A stretch of 64,000 bases of DNA from Teretinema zuelzerae (GCF_021021555.1 NZ_JAINWA010000001.1:930001-994000); one strand, 5' to 3'. Numbered from the stretch's first letter, positions 45,704 to 54,351 are shown. The notes: a model not told the origin generated them from the letters alone. Numbers and translations: made by a program.

Positions 45704-46702
45704 ATGATAACCCTTTGGAAACAGGAAAACCGCAAACTGGTCGAGACGGATAACCGCGAAGGCCGCATCTGGGTCGACGCGCGCAACGTCACCAGAGAAG
45801 ACATCCGCACGCTCGAAGCGGATTACGGCATCGATACGGAAATCATCATGGACATCCTCGACCAGGACGAGCTTTCCCGCATCGACCGCGAGGACGACTA
45901 CACCCTCATGATCGTCCGCCTCCCCATATTCATCTCCGCGAACGAGGTGAGCTACTTCACCATCCCCCTCGGAATCCTGCTGTTTCCCGAAATGATCGTG
46001 ACCATCTGCTGGGCCGACTGCGAGGTGCTCAACGATCTGACGAACAACCGGGTGCGCGGACTTTCGCTCGGCGATTTGCCTGCCTTCGTCGTCCGCGTGC
46101 TGACGAGAGCCGACCTCATATTCTTGCGCTACCTGAAGGAAATCAACCGACGCTCGAATTCAATCGAACTGGAGCTTCAGAAATCGGTGCGGAACAACGA
46201 ACTGATTCAGCTTCTCAATCTTGAAAAATCGCTTACCTACTTTACGACGAGCCTGAAAAGCAACCAGCTGCTTTTTGAAAAACTGATGAAGACTCGCCTC
46301 ATCCAGCTGGACGAGGAAGACCGGGACTGGCTCGAAGACGTCGCAATAGACAACCGCCAGGCCATCGAAATGGCCGACATCTACAGCAACATCCTTTCCG
46401 GAATGATGGACGCGTTCGCTTCCGTCATCTCGAACAATCTTTCGATAGTAATGAAGCGGCTCACCGTCATCAACCTGGTGCTCATGATCCCGACGATGAT
46501 CACCAGCTTCTTCGGCATGAACGTACGGCTGCCCTTCTCTGATATGGACATGTTGATATCGGTTCCCGCGATATTGGGAATCTGCCTGCTGTCGTCGTTT
46601 TTGGCCATGTTCCTGCTCAGGGATAAAAAACCCAGGCGCAAGGACGCCGACGCCGCTGAACGAAAACGGCTGAGGCGTAAAAACCGCGCCGTCCAGGTAT
46701 AA
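45704..46702 (+). CDS. corA: Magnesium/cobalt transporter CorA
   Basis: The 332-residue protein is a CorA-type channel. A long cytosolic N-terminal domain (about 1-265) with the coiled stalk helix is followed by two C-terminal membrane helices joined by the GMN signature (TSFFGMNVRLPF). CorA forms a pentamer and admits Mg and Co when cytosolic Mg is low. The end is a basic tail, RKDADAAERKRLRRKNRAVQV. It lies between purN and purH but has its own promoter and a leader with a short ORF and an inverted repeat at the ribosome-binding site, which suggests Mg-dependent expression. ACAGGGAGAG is the ribosome-binding site. Confidence 0.95.
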   Translation: MITLWKQENRKLVETDNREGRIWVDARNVTREDIRTLEADYGIDTEIIMDILDQDELSRIDREDDYTLMIVRLPIFISANEVSYFTIPLGILLFPEMIVTICWADCEVLNDLTNNRVRGLSLGDLPAFVVRVLTRADLIFLRYLKEINRRSNSIELELQKSVRNNELIQLLNLEKSLTYFTTSLKSNQLLFEKLMKTRLIQLDEEDRDWLEDVAIDNRQAIEMADIYSNILSGMMDAFASVISNNLSIVMKRLTVINLVLMIPTMITSFFGMNVRLPFSDMDMLISVPAILGICLLSSFLAMFLLRDKKPRRKDADAAERKRLRRKNRAVQV

Positions 46703-46749
46703 ATCCGCTTTTTAGTTTCTTGAAAAGCATTTCACAACCTGAAGCTGCG

Positions 46750-46778
46750 TTGAAGAATTGCCATTTTTCTGCTATATT
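46750..46778 (+). promoter_or_regulatory. purH promoter
   Basis: TTGAAG (46750-46755) is followed after 17 bases by TATATT (46773-46778). The purH ATG lies 35 bases downstream with GAAGGGG as ribosome-binding site, so purH can be expressed apart from corA. Confidence 0.65.
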
Positions 46779-46813
46779 CTGTCATCCATTACCATTTGAT
46801 GAAGGGGTCGCAG

Positions 46814-48460
46814 ATGAAAAAGCGCGCACTGATCAGCGTATTCTATAAGGACGGAGTGCTCGAGCTGGCACAGTATCTTGCCTCGAAAGGATGGGAGATA
46901 CTTTCCACCGGCGGAACGAAAAAGCATTTAGCCGACGCAGGAGTTCCCGTCACGGACGTAAGCGCCGTCACCGGATTTCCCGAATGTCTCGACGGGCGGG
47001 TAAAAACCCTCCACCCCAAGATACACGCAGGCATTCTCGGAATACGCAACAACCCCGAACACGCGAAAACAATGGAGGACCTCGGAGTAGATCCCATCGA
47101 TCTGGTGTGCGTCAACCTCTATCCTTTTTTTGAAAAAGTACAGGCGGGCCTTTCGTTTGAAGAAACGGTCGAATTCATAGACATCGGCGGACCGACGATG
47201 CTCCGTTCAGCCGCGAAAAATCACGACGACGTTCTGGTGCTCACCGAAGCGGCCGACTATGCCGAAGTCATGGCAGAACTCGACGCGGCCGGACAGGATA
47301 CGCAGAAGGTTTCGAGAGACCTCAAGCGCCGGCTCGCCGGAAAGGTATTCAACCTGACGAGCGCATACGACGCGGCGGTTGCCCGCTTTATGCTGGGCGA
47401 AGCCGCAGCTCCAGCATCCGGAAAATCGCCGTTATGGCCCGAATACTTCACCGTTCCGTACAAGAAAGCCCAGTCTCTACGCTACGGCGAAAACGGCCAT
47501 CAACAGGCGGCGCTCTACCTCAACGCAGATTCAGTCGGGGCCTTCGGCGGAATGAAGCAGCTCCAGGGTAAAGAACTTTCCTACAACAACATGAGAGATC
47601 TCGACATCGCGTGGAAGGCGGCCTGCGCCTACGGCGAGTTCATGAAATCCCTGCCCGAAGCATTCCCCGCCGCTCCCGAAACGAAGGCTCCGGTGATCTG
47701 CGTTGCGCTCAAGCACAATACGCCCTGCGGAGCGGCTCTCGGAAAAACCGTTCTCGAAGCATATCAGCGAACCTTCCTGGTCGACCCGGTGTCGATCTTC
47801 GGAGGAATAGTCGGATGCAACACGATCATCGACGCAACGGCGGCCTCGGAAATGATTAAAACCTTCCTTGAAGTCGTCGTAGCGCCCGGGTTTACCGCCG
47901 AAGCCCTCGAGATATTCTCCGCGAAAAAGAATCTCCGCCTCGTGCAGGCCGAAACAAAGCCGAACGCCATTACCGAAACGCTCAGCGTGGACGGGGGCAT
48001 CCTGGTACAGGAACGCGACAACACCCTTTTTTCAGACTGGAAGGTGGTTACCGAAAAAGCTCCCACCGCCGAACAGGCCGCCGACATGGCATTCGGAATG
48101 ACTATGGCGCTTTTCGTCAAGTCGAACGCGATAGTCGTGGTAAAAGACAGGGTCGCGGTCGGGCTCGCCGGCGGCCAGGTGAACCGCATATGGCCGACCG
48201 AGCAATCCCTTGCCCGGGCTAAAATCCTGACGGACGCGGGCCTCCCCTGCCTCGACGGAAAAACATCCACCGGAGGCGCAGAGGTTATGATCTCTGACGC
48301 CTTCTTCCCCTTTGCCGATTGCGTCGAAATGGCCGCGAAGTACGGAATCAAGGCGATCGTCCAGCCGGGAGGCTCCATGCGCGACCAGGAATCCATAGAC
48401 GCGGCGAACCGCCTGGGGATCGCGATGGTATTCACCGGAACGCGCCACTTCAAGCACTGA
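46814..48460 (+). CDS. purH: Bifunctional AICAR transformylase / IMP cyclohydrolase
   Basis: The 548-residue protein carries out the last two purine steps. The N-terminal IMP cyclohydrolase part has ALISVFYKDGVLELAQYLASKGWEILSTGGT and GFPECLDGRVKTLHPKIHAGIL. The C-terminal transformylase part has RYGENGHQQAALYLN, VALKHNTPCGAALG (Lys-His pair), GGQVNRIW, SDAFFPFAD and GGSMRDQESIDAAN. I place the start at MKKRALISVF with AGGGG upstream. It is separated from purE-purN by corA. A hairpin terminator follows. Confidence 0.97.
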   Translation: MKKRALISVFYKDGVLELAQYLASKGWEILSTGGTKKHLADAGVPVTDVSAVTGFPECLDGRVKTLHPKIHAGILGIRNNPEHAKTMEDLGVDPIDLVCVNLYPFFEKVQAGLSFEETVEFIDIGGPTMLRSAAKNHDDVLVLTEAADYAEVMAELDAAGQDTQKVSRDLKRRLAGKVFNLTSAYDAAVARFMLGEAAAPASGKSPLWPEYFTVPYKKAQSLRYGENGHQQAALYLNADSVGAFGGMKQLQGKELSYNNMRDLDIAWKAACAYGEFMKSLPEAFPAAPETKAPVICVALKHNTPCGAALGKTVLEAYQRTFLVDPVSIFGGIVGCNTIIDATAASEMIKTFLEVVVAPGFTAEALEIFSAKKNLRLVQAETKPNAITETLSVDGGILVQERDNTLFSDWKVVTEKAPTAEQAADMAFGMTMALFVKSNAIVVVKDRVAVGLAGGQVNRIWPTEQSLARAKILTDAGLPCLDGKTSTGGAEVMISDAFFPFADCVEMAAKYGIKAIVQPGGSMRDQESIDAANRLGIAMVFTGTRHFKH

Positions 48461-48491
48461 TCCGGATGAAACCGCAGCCGGCTTAAAAAAC

Positions 48492-48543
48492 AAAGCCCCG
48501 TGGTCTGTTCGAACTGGAATGAACCGACCGCGGGGCTTTTTTT
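48492..48543 (+). terminator. Rho-independent terminator after purH
   Basis: AAAGCCCCGTGGTC and GACCGCGGGGCTTT form a long stem (one mismatch) with a roughly 20-base loop, followed by seven T residues. Confidence 0.9.
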
Positions 48544-48591
48544 GTGACTTTATCACCGCGACGCCGCGCAGACTGCAGTATATTGAGTGCT

Positions 48592-49263
48592 ATGAAAACA
48601 CGAACCAGACATATAGCGAATTCGATTGCATTGGCCTTTTTCGCCCTTATTCCCCTTGCGTCCTGCGGGGCCGCCGGCAAAACGGAAAAACCGGCAAGCC
48701 CGAAGGAAAGCCCTGTTTCAGGGGCGCAAGAGACCAACGCTGCAACGGCAAAGCCGGCTGCTGATAGTCCGCTTCCGGCCGCAAATCCTTCCGAAGGCGG
48801 AGCGGAAAAAAAGCTTTCCGCGCTCGGTTTCCATGTTTTCCCCGAGCCGCCGGCTCTTCCGCCCTTCACGGTTCAGGCCCTGGACGGCCGGGAACTTTCA
48901 TCTGAAAGCCTCAAGGGAAAAGCGACGTTATTGAATTTCTGGGCGACCTGGTGTCCGCCCTGCAAGAGGGAAATGCCTTCGATTCAAAGACTGCACGACG
49001 CCATGGAGGGCGAGGATTTTCAGATAACCGCTATAAGCGTGGGCGAGAAGAAAGACACGGTAACGGCGTTTCTGAAAAGCAATCCCTATACATTCCCGAT
49101 CTATCTCGACGAAAGCGGACAGCTGGGAGCTTCTTTCGCCTCCCAGGGAATACCGACAACCTATGTTTTGAACAAACAGGGGCTCGTTGTCGCAGGAATT
49201 GTCGGATCGCGCGATTACGACGATCCTGAGCTGATAGCCGTTCTCAAGGAGCTTGCGAAATGA
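48592..49263 (+). CDS. TlpA/ResA-type thioredoxin-fold lipoprotein
   Basis: The 223-residue protein has a lipoprotein signal (lipobox LASC, Cys about residue 25), an Ala/Pro/Ser-rich linker (to about residue 75) and a TlpA-type thioredoxin domain with the active site FWATWCPPCKREMPSI. The cis-Pro is in GIPTTYVLN. It should reduce or isomerise periplasmic disulphides, receiving electrons from the CcdA protein encoded next (4-base overlap). The ATG lies 7 bases after TATATT and has no ribosome-binding site. Whether it serves cytochrome maturation or general redox repair is open; no cytochrome genes are near. Confidence 0.9.
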   Translation: MKTRTRHIANSIALAFFALIPLASCGAAGKTEKPASPKESPVSGAQETNAATAKPAADSPLPAANPSEGGAEKKLSALGFHVFPEPPALPPFTVQALDGRELSSESLKGKATLLNFWATWCPPCKREMPSIQRLHDAMEGEDFQITAISVGEKKDTVTAFLKSNPYTFPIYLDESGQLGASFASQGIPTTYVLNKQGLVVAGIVGSRDYDDPELIAVLKELAK

Positions 49264-50093
49264 ACATAGCGGCGGCCGGACCGGCTGTTCCCGGCGTTTT
49301 CGCGGCGCTCGGCGCGGGGCTCCTGTCGTTTTTGAGCCCCTGCGTTCTGCCGTTGATACCGGTGTATCTTTCCTTTATTTCCGGAGAGTCCATAGAAATA
49401 CTCAAAACCGGCACGCGGAAAAAGGGAGCCCTCATCATCAGGACCCTGTTGTTCATCGCCGGATTCACCCTGGTGTTCACGGCTTTGGGCTTGATTTTCG
49501 GCGGGGGAATGCGCTTTTTGGGCTCCTCCGCCGGAGTGATAATCAACCGCGTTGCGGGCGTACTGGTGATCGCGATGGCATTGCATCTCGTATTCGACTT
49601 CATCCCATTCCTGCGCACGGAAAAGCGGATAAGCGAACCCGGAGCCTTCGGCGGACAAGGCGGAGGAGCAGGCGTATTCAGGCCGCTGCTCATGGGAATG
49701 GCCTTTGCCGCCGGATGGACGCCCTGCATCGGCCCGATGCTTTCTTCGATTCTCATGTATGCCGGCGGTTCCGGAAATATCGCGCATGCGGGAATTCTGC
49801 TCGGCGCCTATTCGGCAGGGCTCGGAATCCCGTTTCTGCTGACCGGCGTTTTTTTCGAAAGAATGACGCCGCTGCTCGGCTGGATGAAAAAGCATTTCGC
49901 GACGATCAAGATCCTGTCCGCAGTACTGCTCGCGTCCTTCGGAATAGTCATGCTCGCCGGCGGGCTTTCAGGAATCACCGTTTTCTTTATCAAAATCGGC
50001 TATGCGCTGCAAGAGTACTCCGAATCCGGTTCTGGCGTACTGAGGCCTATCGCATCGTTTTTAGCCGGCTGGTTTCTATTTCAGGGCATTTAG
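49260..50093 (+). CDS. ccdA: CcdA-type cytochrome c biogenesis / thiol electron transporter
   Basis: The 277-residue membrane protein of the DsbD/CcdA family has six or more helices. The redox cysteines lie in LLSFLSPCVLPLIPVYLSF (helix 1) and AFAAGWTPCIGPMLSSIL (helix 4), each with the family prolines. It passes electrons from cytosolic thioredoxin to the outside, here almost surely to the TlpA-like lipoprotein whose gene it overlaps by 4 bases. It is somewhat longer than minimal CcdA because of a Gly-rich loop near residue 130 (FGGQGGGAG). No terminator with a T run is visible after the gene. Confidence 0.92.
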   Translation: MNIAAAGPAVPGVFAALGAGLLSFLSPCVLPLIPVYLSFISGESIEILKTGTRKKGALIIRTLLFIAGFTLVFTALGLIFGGGMRFLGSSAGVIINRVAGVLVIAMALHLVFDFIPFLRTEKRISEPGAFGGQGGGAGVFRPLLMGMAFAAGWTPCIGPMLSSILMYAGGSGNIAHAGILLGAYSAGLGIPFLLTGVFFERMTPLLGWMKKHFATIKILSAVLLASFGIVMLAGGLSGITVFFIKIGYALQEYSESGSGVLRPIASFLAGWFLFQGI

Positions 50094-50109
50094 AAAAAAA
50101 TCAAAGGTA

Positions 50110-50137
50110 TTGTAACAGGCGTTTTTTTAAGTATAAG
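50110..50137 (+). promoter_or_regulatory. mraY promoter, predicted near-leaderless
   Basis: TTGTAA (50110-50115), 16 bases, then TATAAG (50132-50137). The mraY ATG starts 8 bases later; the GGAAGA between them is too close to serve as a normal ribosome-binding site. Confidence 0.5.
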
Positions 50138-50145
50138 ATGGAAGA

Positions 50146-51204
50146 ATGCTGTATTACATCGCCCAGTTTCTGCAACAGTTTTTCGGCCCGTTCCGCCTGT
50201 TGCAATCATACGCCGTACTGATAATCCTCGCCCTGTACGCGGGATTTTTCTTCACTGTTTTCCTGCTCCCCCGCTTCTACAAGCGGCTGCCCAAGGACAG
50301 AGGCAGAGAATTTTCCGTAAACGCGGAAGCGGCGATGGGAAAGCCCACCGGCTCGGGCGTCGTGTTCATATCGATATTCGTCGGCCTTTCGTTTTTGTTC
50401 ACCCCGTTGAGCGTGATGCAGATAGCGATGCTCGCGTGCACCTGGCTCGCGATGCTCACCGGATATCTCGACGACAAGGCGGTGCACTCCTGGGGAGAGT
50501 ATCTGAAGGGCGCGCTGGATCTCGCGCTTTCCGTCGGAACCTCGCTCATCGTGCTGTATGTCGGGTTCAAGGGAGAGGTCCACTGGTGGCTGCCCTTCAC
50601 CAGCGCCAGGGTCGCCGTTCACCCCGCGCTCTTTGTTTTGGTTTCAAGCATCGTGTTGTGGGTTTCGATCAACACGACGAACTGCACAGACGGCGTCGAC
50701 GGACTTTCCGGAACGCTGGTACTCGTAGCGCTCATCTTTTTGGGCATCATTTTCTATTTTCTGCTGGGCCACTCGCGGATCGCGGAATACCTGCTCGTGC
50801 CGCACCTTCCGAGCGGAGCCAGCTGGGCGACGATCATATTCGGACTTTCAGGCGTGCTGATGGGTTACCTCTGGCACAACGCCTTCCCCAGCAAGGTGCT
50901 GATGGGCGACGCCGGCTCGAGGGCCCTGGGCTTTTTCATCGGAGTGTGCGTGCTCGTCTCGGGAAATCCGTTTTTGCTTCTTCTGACCAGCGGGATGATT
51001 CTGATAAACGGCGGAACCGGGCTTTTGAAGGTCGCGCTTCTCCGCTTTTTCAAGATCAGAATACTTCACAACATCAGATTTCCCCTCCACGACCACATGC
51101 GGAAAAACCTTTCTTGGTCTCCCACCCAGGTTCTGTTGAAATTCATGATCATGCAGGTTTTGATAACGCTCGCCGTATTCGGCGCCTTCTTTAAAATTCG
51201 TTAA
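50146..51204 (+). CDS. mraY: Phospho-N-acetylmuramoyl-pentapeptide-transferase
   Basis: The 352-residue enzyme with about ten membrane helices transfers phospho-MurNAc-pentapeptide to undecaprenyl phosphate, making lipid I. Family sites are TGYLDDKAVHSWGEYLKG (Asp pair), TTNCTDGVDGLSGTLV, FPSKVLMGDAGSRALGFFIG and HDHMRKNLSWSPTQVLLKF; the variant start FRLLQSYAVLI is normal for MraY. The motif order favours MraY over WecA. Unlike in many bacteria, it is not in a dcw cluster but stands alone after ccdA. The next gene is convergent. Confidence 0.93.
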   Translation: MLYYIAQFLQQFFGPFRLLQSYAVLIILALYAGFFFTVFLLPRFYKRLPKDRGREFSVNAEAAMGKPTGSGVVFISIFVGLSFLFTPLSVMQIAMLACTWLAMLTGYLDDKAVHSWGEYLKGALDLALSVGTSLIVLYVGFKGEVHWWLPFTSARVAVHPALFVLVSSIVLWVSINTTNCTDGVDGLSGTLVLVALIFLGIIFYFLLGHSRIAEYLLVPHLPSGASWATIIFGLSGVLMGYLWHNAFPSKVLMGDAGSRALGFFIGVCVLVSGNPFLLLLTSGMILINGGTGLLKVALLRFFKIRILHNIRFPLHDHMRKNLSWSPTQVLLKFMIMQVLITLAVFGAFFKIR

Positions 51205-51209
51205 CAAGC

Positions 51210-51244
51210 AAAAAAAAGCCGTCCGGCTCATTGAGCGGGACGGC
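51210..51244 (-). terminator. Rho-independent terminator of the lipoprotein operon
   Basis: On the minus strand GCCGTCC and GGACGGC form a GC-rich stem (51218-51224 with 51238-51244) followed by eight T residues, placed 20 bases after the LPP20-type stop. It also lies just after mraY on the other strand, where no T run follows. Confidence 0.8.
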
Positions 51245-51265
51245 CTTCAACTACAGTAAGACTAC

Positions 51266-52327
51266 CTACCGTTTAGCGGCAAGCTGGCTGAGATATCCGG
51301 TAAACTTTCCGCCGAATTCGCTTCGAATCTTTTTTTCCGCCGCGCGGAAGGCCCGGTTCTCGGCTTCGGGAACGCTGGTGTGACCCTCGCGACCGTTGAC
51401 GTTCCAGGGAAGAAGAACCTGAGCGGTCGCCGAATCGGTCAGCTTTGAGTCGATTACGTAGCGAACGAATTTGTTATCGTTGTTCGCCAGGGCAACCTCC
51501 GAAAGACTGAGAGAAACCTCGAGAGAGTACCGGGAAGAGCTGTTGCCGGTCTTGAATCCCGACGCGCTCAAGACATCCGCGAAGGACGAGCGGATGCGTT
51601 CGTCCCTGTCGCCGGTTACGGTTACGGCTATGGGAATGGTTTGCGCGATTCTGAGGCATTCGAGGCGGATGTCGTCGCCGGAGGAGACGGACGCGCGCTT
51701 GGCGGCCGCCATGGCTGGATTGACGATCGAAAGAACGTTCAAGAACTGCTGATTCGTGTCCGCTATCGCAGCCGCGAGGTCGTGGCGGGCGTAGGCGTCG
51801 AGCGTATCGGCTTCTTCGGCTCTTATGTTCCGCAGGGAAGCGATGGTTTCCTCGTTGGTTTCCAGCAAGCGGGAGTAGGTCGAGGACGCTTTGAGCTTGT
51901 CCATCACGGCGACTGCGTATACGGTGCCGGCGCCGTCTTCCCAGACGTCCTTGATTTCCGCTCCGACGACAGAGTTCATCGACACGGACGAGCTCATCGC
52001 GCGGTTCAGTTCAGAGTCCTCAGTCACGGTGACGGCTCCGCTCCTGACGGCCTCGGTATACCGCTCGCTGATGCGGGTTTCTCCCTTGATGTTCTGCCCG
52101 AATACGGCGATCAACGCGGATACCGCGCTTTTCTCGGCGGTTTCCCGGTCTTTGGCGTATCCGACAGCGGATACGAACTGGGCTTCAGGATAGGCCGAGC
52201 GGGGGTTTTCGACCCAGGCGGGAGCTTTTTGCTTCGAGGGGGATTTCGATCCTCCGGCGGATTGCGGAGAACTGGCGCATCCCGCCAAGAGAACGAGGGC
52301 TCCGAGTACTGAAATTATCTTATGCAT
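51266..52327 (-). CDS. LPP20-family lipoprotein
   Basis: The 353-residue lipoprotein has the signal MHKIISVLGALVLLAGCASS (lipobox LAGC), then APAWVENPRSAYPEAQFVSAVGYAKDRETAEKSAVSALIAVFGQNI. This is the LPP20 pattern, in which a WV-P segment precedes an Ala-rich helix. A second Ala-rich and Ser-rich half follows, with VAVTVTGDRDERIRSSFADVLS. Function is not known; related proteins are outer-membrane or surface lipoproteins. It overlaps the COG3014 gene by 13 bases, and LpoB-type and COG3014-type lipoproteins come before it, so it is the third member of a lipoprotein operon that probably assists peptidoglycan synthesis or outer-membrane assembly. Confidence 0.82.
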   Translation of the reverse strand: MHKIISVLGALVLLAGCASSPQSAGGSKSPSKQKAPAWVENPRSAYPEAQFVSAVGYAKDRETAEKSAVSALIAVFGQNIKGETRISERYTEAVRSGAVTVTEDSELNRAMSSSVSMNSVVGAEIKDVWEDGAGTVYAVAVMDKLKASSTYSRLLETNEETIASLRNIRAEEADTLDAYARHDLAAAIADTNQQFLNVLSIVNPAMAAAKRASVSSGDDIRLECLRIAQTIPIAVTVTGDRDERIRSSFADVLSASGFKTGNSSSRYSLEVSLSLSEVALANNDNKFVRYVIDSKLTDSATAQVLLPWNVNGREGHTSVPEAENRAFRAAEKKIRSEFGGKFTGYLSQLAAKR

Positions 52328-53637
52328 ACGGCCTCCGAAAGATTAAGAGCGTTTGAACGGATTTCCCGGTTTTCATTCCGTACAGAGTGCAACACATTGC
52401 CTCCCGCGTCCAGGTACTCTATTGTCCACGAATATACTCCGGGATCAAGAGTAACGCCGGCTACGTGAGCCTTCGATGGAAAATACCGGGACAGGCGCAG
52501 ATCAGCCTGCTCGCTCGCCTCGGCGTAAATCTGGGTTCCGATGCTCAAGACGCTCAGCAAAAGCGCGGCGTCGGCATTGGAAGTCTCGTTCGCCTGTTCT
52601 TCCATGATCATGGAAGAGGACGTCTTTGCCAATGATCGCAGCACGGTTTTAAGATAGATAAGGGCCGCTTTCTGCTTGAACGTCTCCATGGCGACCGCCC
52701 CCATATCCTCCAGCAGATCAAGCTCGACAGGATCGAATCCGTCGACGCGCAGGCGCACTGACGACACCTCGCTCTTGCGATAGGTTATGACGGGAACTGC
52801 GATTTTGAGCCAGTTCGAAGAGCCGAGTCCTATTCTGATCACAGACTCGGTTTTTACCGGCGACAATCCGCTGAAACTGATCACGTTGAGGCGCGCCTTT
52901 CCGCGGGGAACGGACAGCTCTTCATCGAGGGCCTTCGGCAGAGGAAAGCCGTAGAGCGAGGGCTGGTTGGCGAAGGCCAGCTTAACCTGATCGCGGTCTA
53001 TGCGGGCATCGTCGAATTTTCCCTCGCTGCGGTACAGCAGCATGCCGAGATATCGGCCGAGCGCGGAATTGGAAAACTTGATCGTGGCGGCTTCGGAGTC
53101 GTAGGGAATCTCCGATGATTTGTCCATTATGGCTTTCTGGGCGTTCGTAATGGCTCCGCCGTATTTGGTCGACAGATATTTTATCTTGTTGTCTATGCGG
53201 CGAACCTCGACGAGGGCCCCTTCTATCGAACCGCTGTAATAGTAGTTCAGGGAATTAAACACGTTGAGATAGATGTCTTCATAGTCCTCGCCCGGATATT
53301 CGAGCGAATTGTCGTTGACCAGATAGGAGGAAACCTCCATTGAGACGCTCTTTGTGACGGCCAGTTCGATAGCCCGCTCGGCAGTGCCGAGGCTTTGAGA
53401 GGACTCTTTGTAGTCCCCGGCATAATGGGCGAGCATGCCCTCGTCCAGATAATAGAGAACCTGGTCTTTAGGCTTATACGCCTGTTCTTTCGCACCCCGC
53501 AACTCCTCAAGCCCGGAGGAGTAATCTCCCCGGGCTACAGCCTCATCGATCGCCTGGTAATGGGAAACCGATGTGCAGGAGGCGAGGAGAAAAGCCAGGA
53601 AAGATACGCATGCAAGAGCGGATACGGAGGCTTTCAT
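52315..53637 (-). CDS. COG3014-type lipoprotein with TPR-like repeats
   Basis: The 440-residue lipoprotein has a lipobox (LLASCTS). TPR-like helices cover about residues 30-260 (YQAIDEAVARGDYSSGLEELRGAKEQ, EGMLAHYAGDYKESSQSLGTAERAIELA and SLNYYYSGSIEGALVEVRRIDNK). A beta-rich C-terminal part ends with SWTIEYLDAGGNVL. The pattern fits COG3014, often found with LpoB-like and LPP20-like genes. Function is unknown. It overlaps the LPP20-type gene and lies 28 bases after the LpoB-type gene stop, so all three should be on one message. The ribosome-binding site is AAGGGAG with an adjacent AGG. Confidence 0.8.
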   Translation of the reverse strand: MKASVSALACVSFLAFLLASCTSVSHYQAIDEAVARGDYSSGLEELRGAKEQAYKPKDQVLYYLDEGMLAHYAGDYKESSQSLGTAERAIELAVTKSVSMEVSSYLVNDNSLEYPGEDYEDIYLNVFNSLNYYYSGSIEGALVEVRRIDNKIKYLSTKYGGAITNAQKAIMDKSSEIPYDSEAATIKFSNSALGRYLGMLLYRSEGKFDDARIDRDQVKLAFANQPSLYGFPLPKALDEELSVPRGKARLNVISFSGLSPVKTESVIRIGLGSSNWLKIAVPVITYRKSEVSSVRLRVDGFDPVELDLLEDMGAVAMETFKQKAALIYLKTVLRSLAKTSSSMIMEEQANETSNADAALLLSVLSIGTQIYAEASEQADLRLSRYFPSKAHVAGVTLDPGVYSWTIEYLDAGGNVLHSVRNENREIRSNALNLSEAVCIR

Positions 53638-53665
53638 CCTGTTTTTTCTCCCTTTTCGGTTGCGA

Positions 53666-54271
53666 TCAGAACTTCGCGGACGCGGTCTTGATCACCTTCT
53701 TGATATCGCTGTTTTCACCGATCCAGATTTTGCGGTTCGACTCGATATCGGTCAGCTCGCCGTATACGAAATATGTACGCACGGCGGTTTTTCCGGCCTT
53801 GTCGACGATGGTCTTGACCGAGCCGGTCAGGATGAAGTCGGCGCCGGTTTCGTTCGCGAGAGCCTTGGCGGTGTCTTCGTTCGCCCAGCTCTGCTGTTCG
53901 GTCCGTTCGTCGCGGATTTCGCTCCGCTCCGAGCGGCTCGCCACGAAGTCGGCTTTTCCGCTGTTAAGGATGGCGGTTTCCATGCGCTTGGTGATGATCG
54001 AGGTGTCGATATGCTCGTCGCTGTCGTTGCGGAATGAACCTACGATGATGACCGGAAGGTCGCCCTTCTTCGCGGCGGCTTGCTCGACGCGGGGAGAGGC
54101 GAGACAGTCGTTGATGAGGGTCTCGCAGACGAGCTTCACGTCGGTATCGTTCCAATAACCGCTCAAATCGATCTGTTCGGAGGAATCCACGCGCGAGACA
54201 GATTGCGAAGCGCAACCGGAAAAAACCAACAAAGAGGCAACTAATGCATAGGCTGCAGAACGTACTTTCAT
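53666..54271 (-). CDS. LpoB-type penicillin-binding-protein activator lipoprotein
   Basis: The 201-residue lipoprotein (lipobox FSGC in VASLLVFSGCAS) matches the LpoB family: DLSGYWNDTDVKLVCETLINDCL, VIIVGSFRNDSDEHIDTSIITKRMETAIL, ANETGADFILTGSVKTIVDKAGKTAVRTYFVYGELTD. E. coli LpoB reaches from the outer membrane to PBP1b. Here the long disordered linker of E. coli LpoB is missing, which is typical outside enterobacteria. Its PBP partner is not in the window. Start ATG 54271 is supported by CAGGAGA. It leads the lipoprotein operon with COG3014 and LPP20. Confidence 0.87.
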   Translation of the reverse strand: MKVRSAAYALVASLLVFSGCASQSVSRVDSSEQIDLSGYWNDTDVKLVCETLINDCLASPRVEQAAAKKGDLPVIIVGSFRNDSDEHIDTSIITKRMETAILNSGKADFVASRSERSEIRDERTEQQSWANEDTAKALANETGADFILTGSVKTIVDKAGKTAVRTYFVYGELTDIESNRKIWIGENSDIKKVIKTASAKF

Positions 54272-54351
54272 CTTGAATCTCCTGAAAAAAATATATCTAC
54301 CGAGTATACTACCCGGCCTGTATAAAAACAAAGAAACAGGCGAACGGACTG

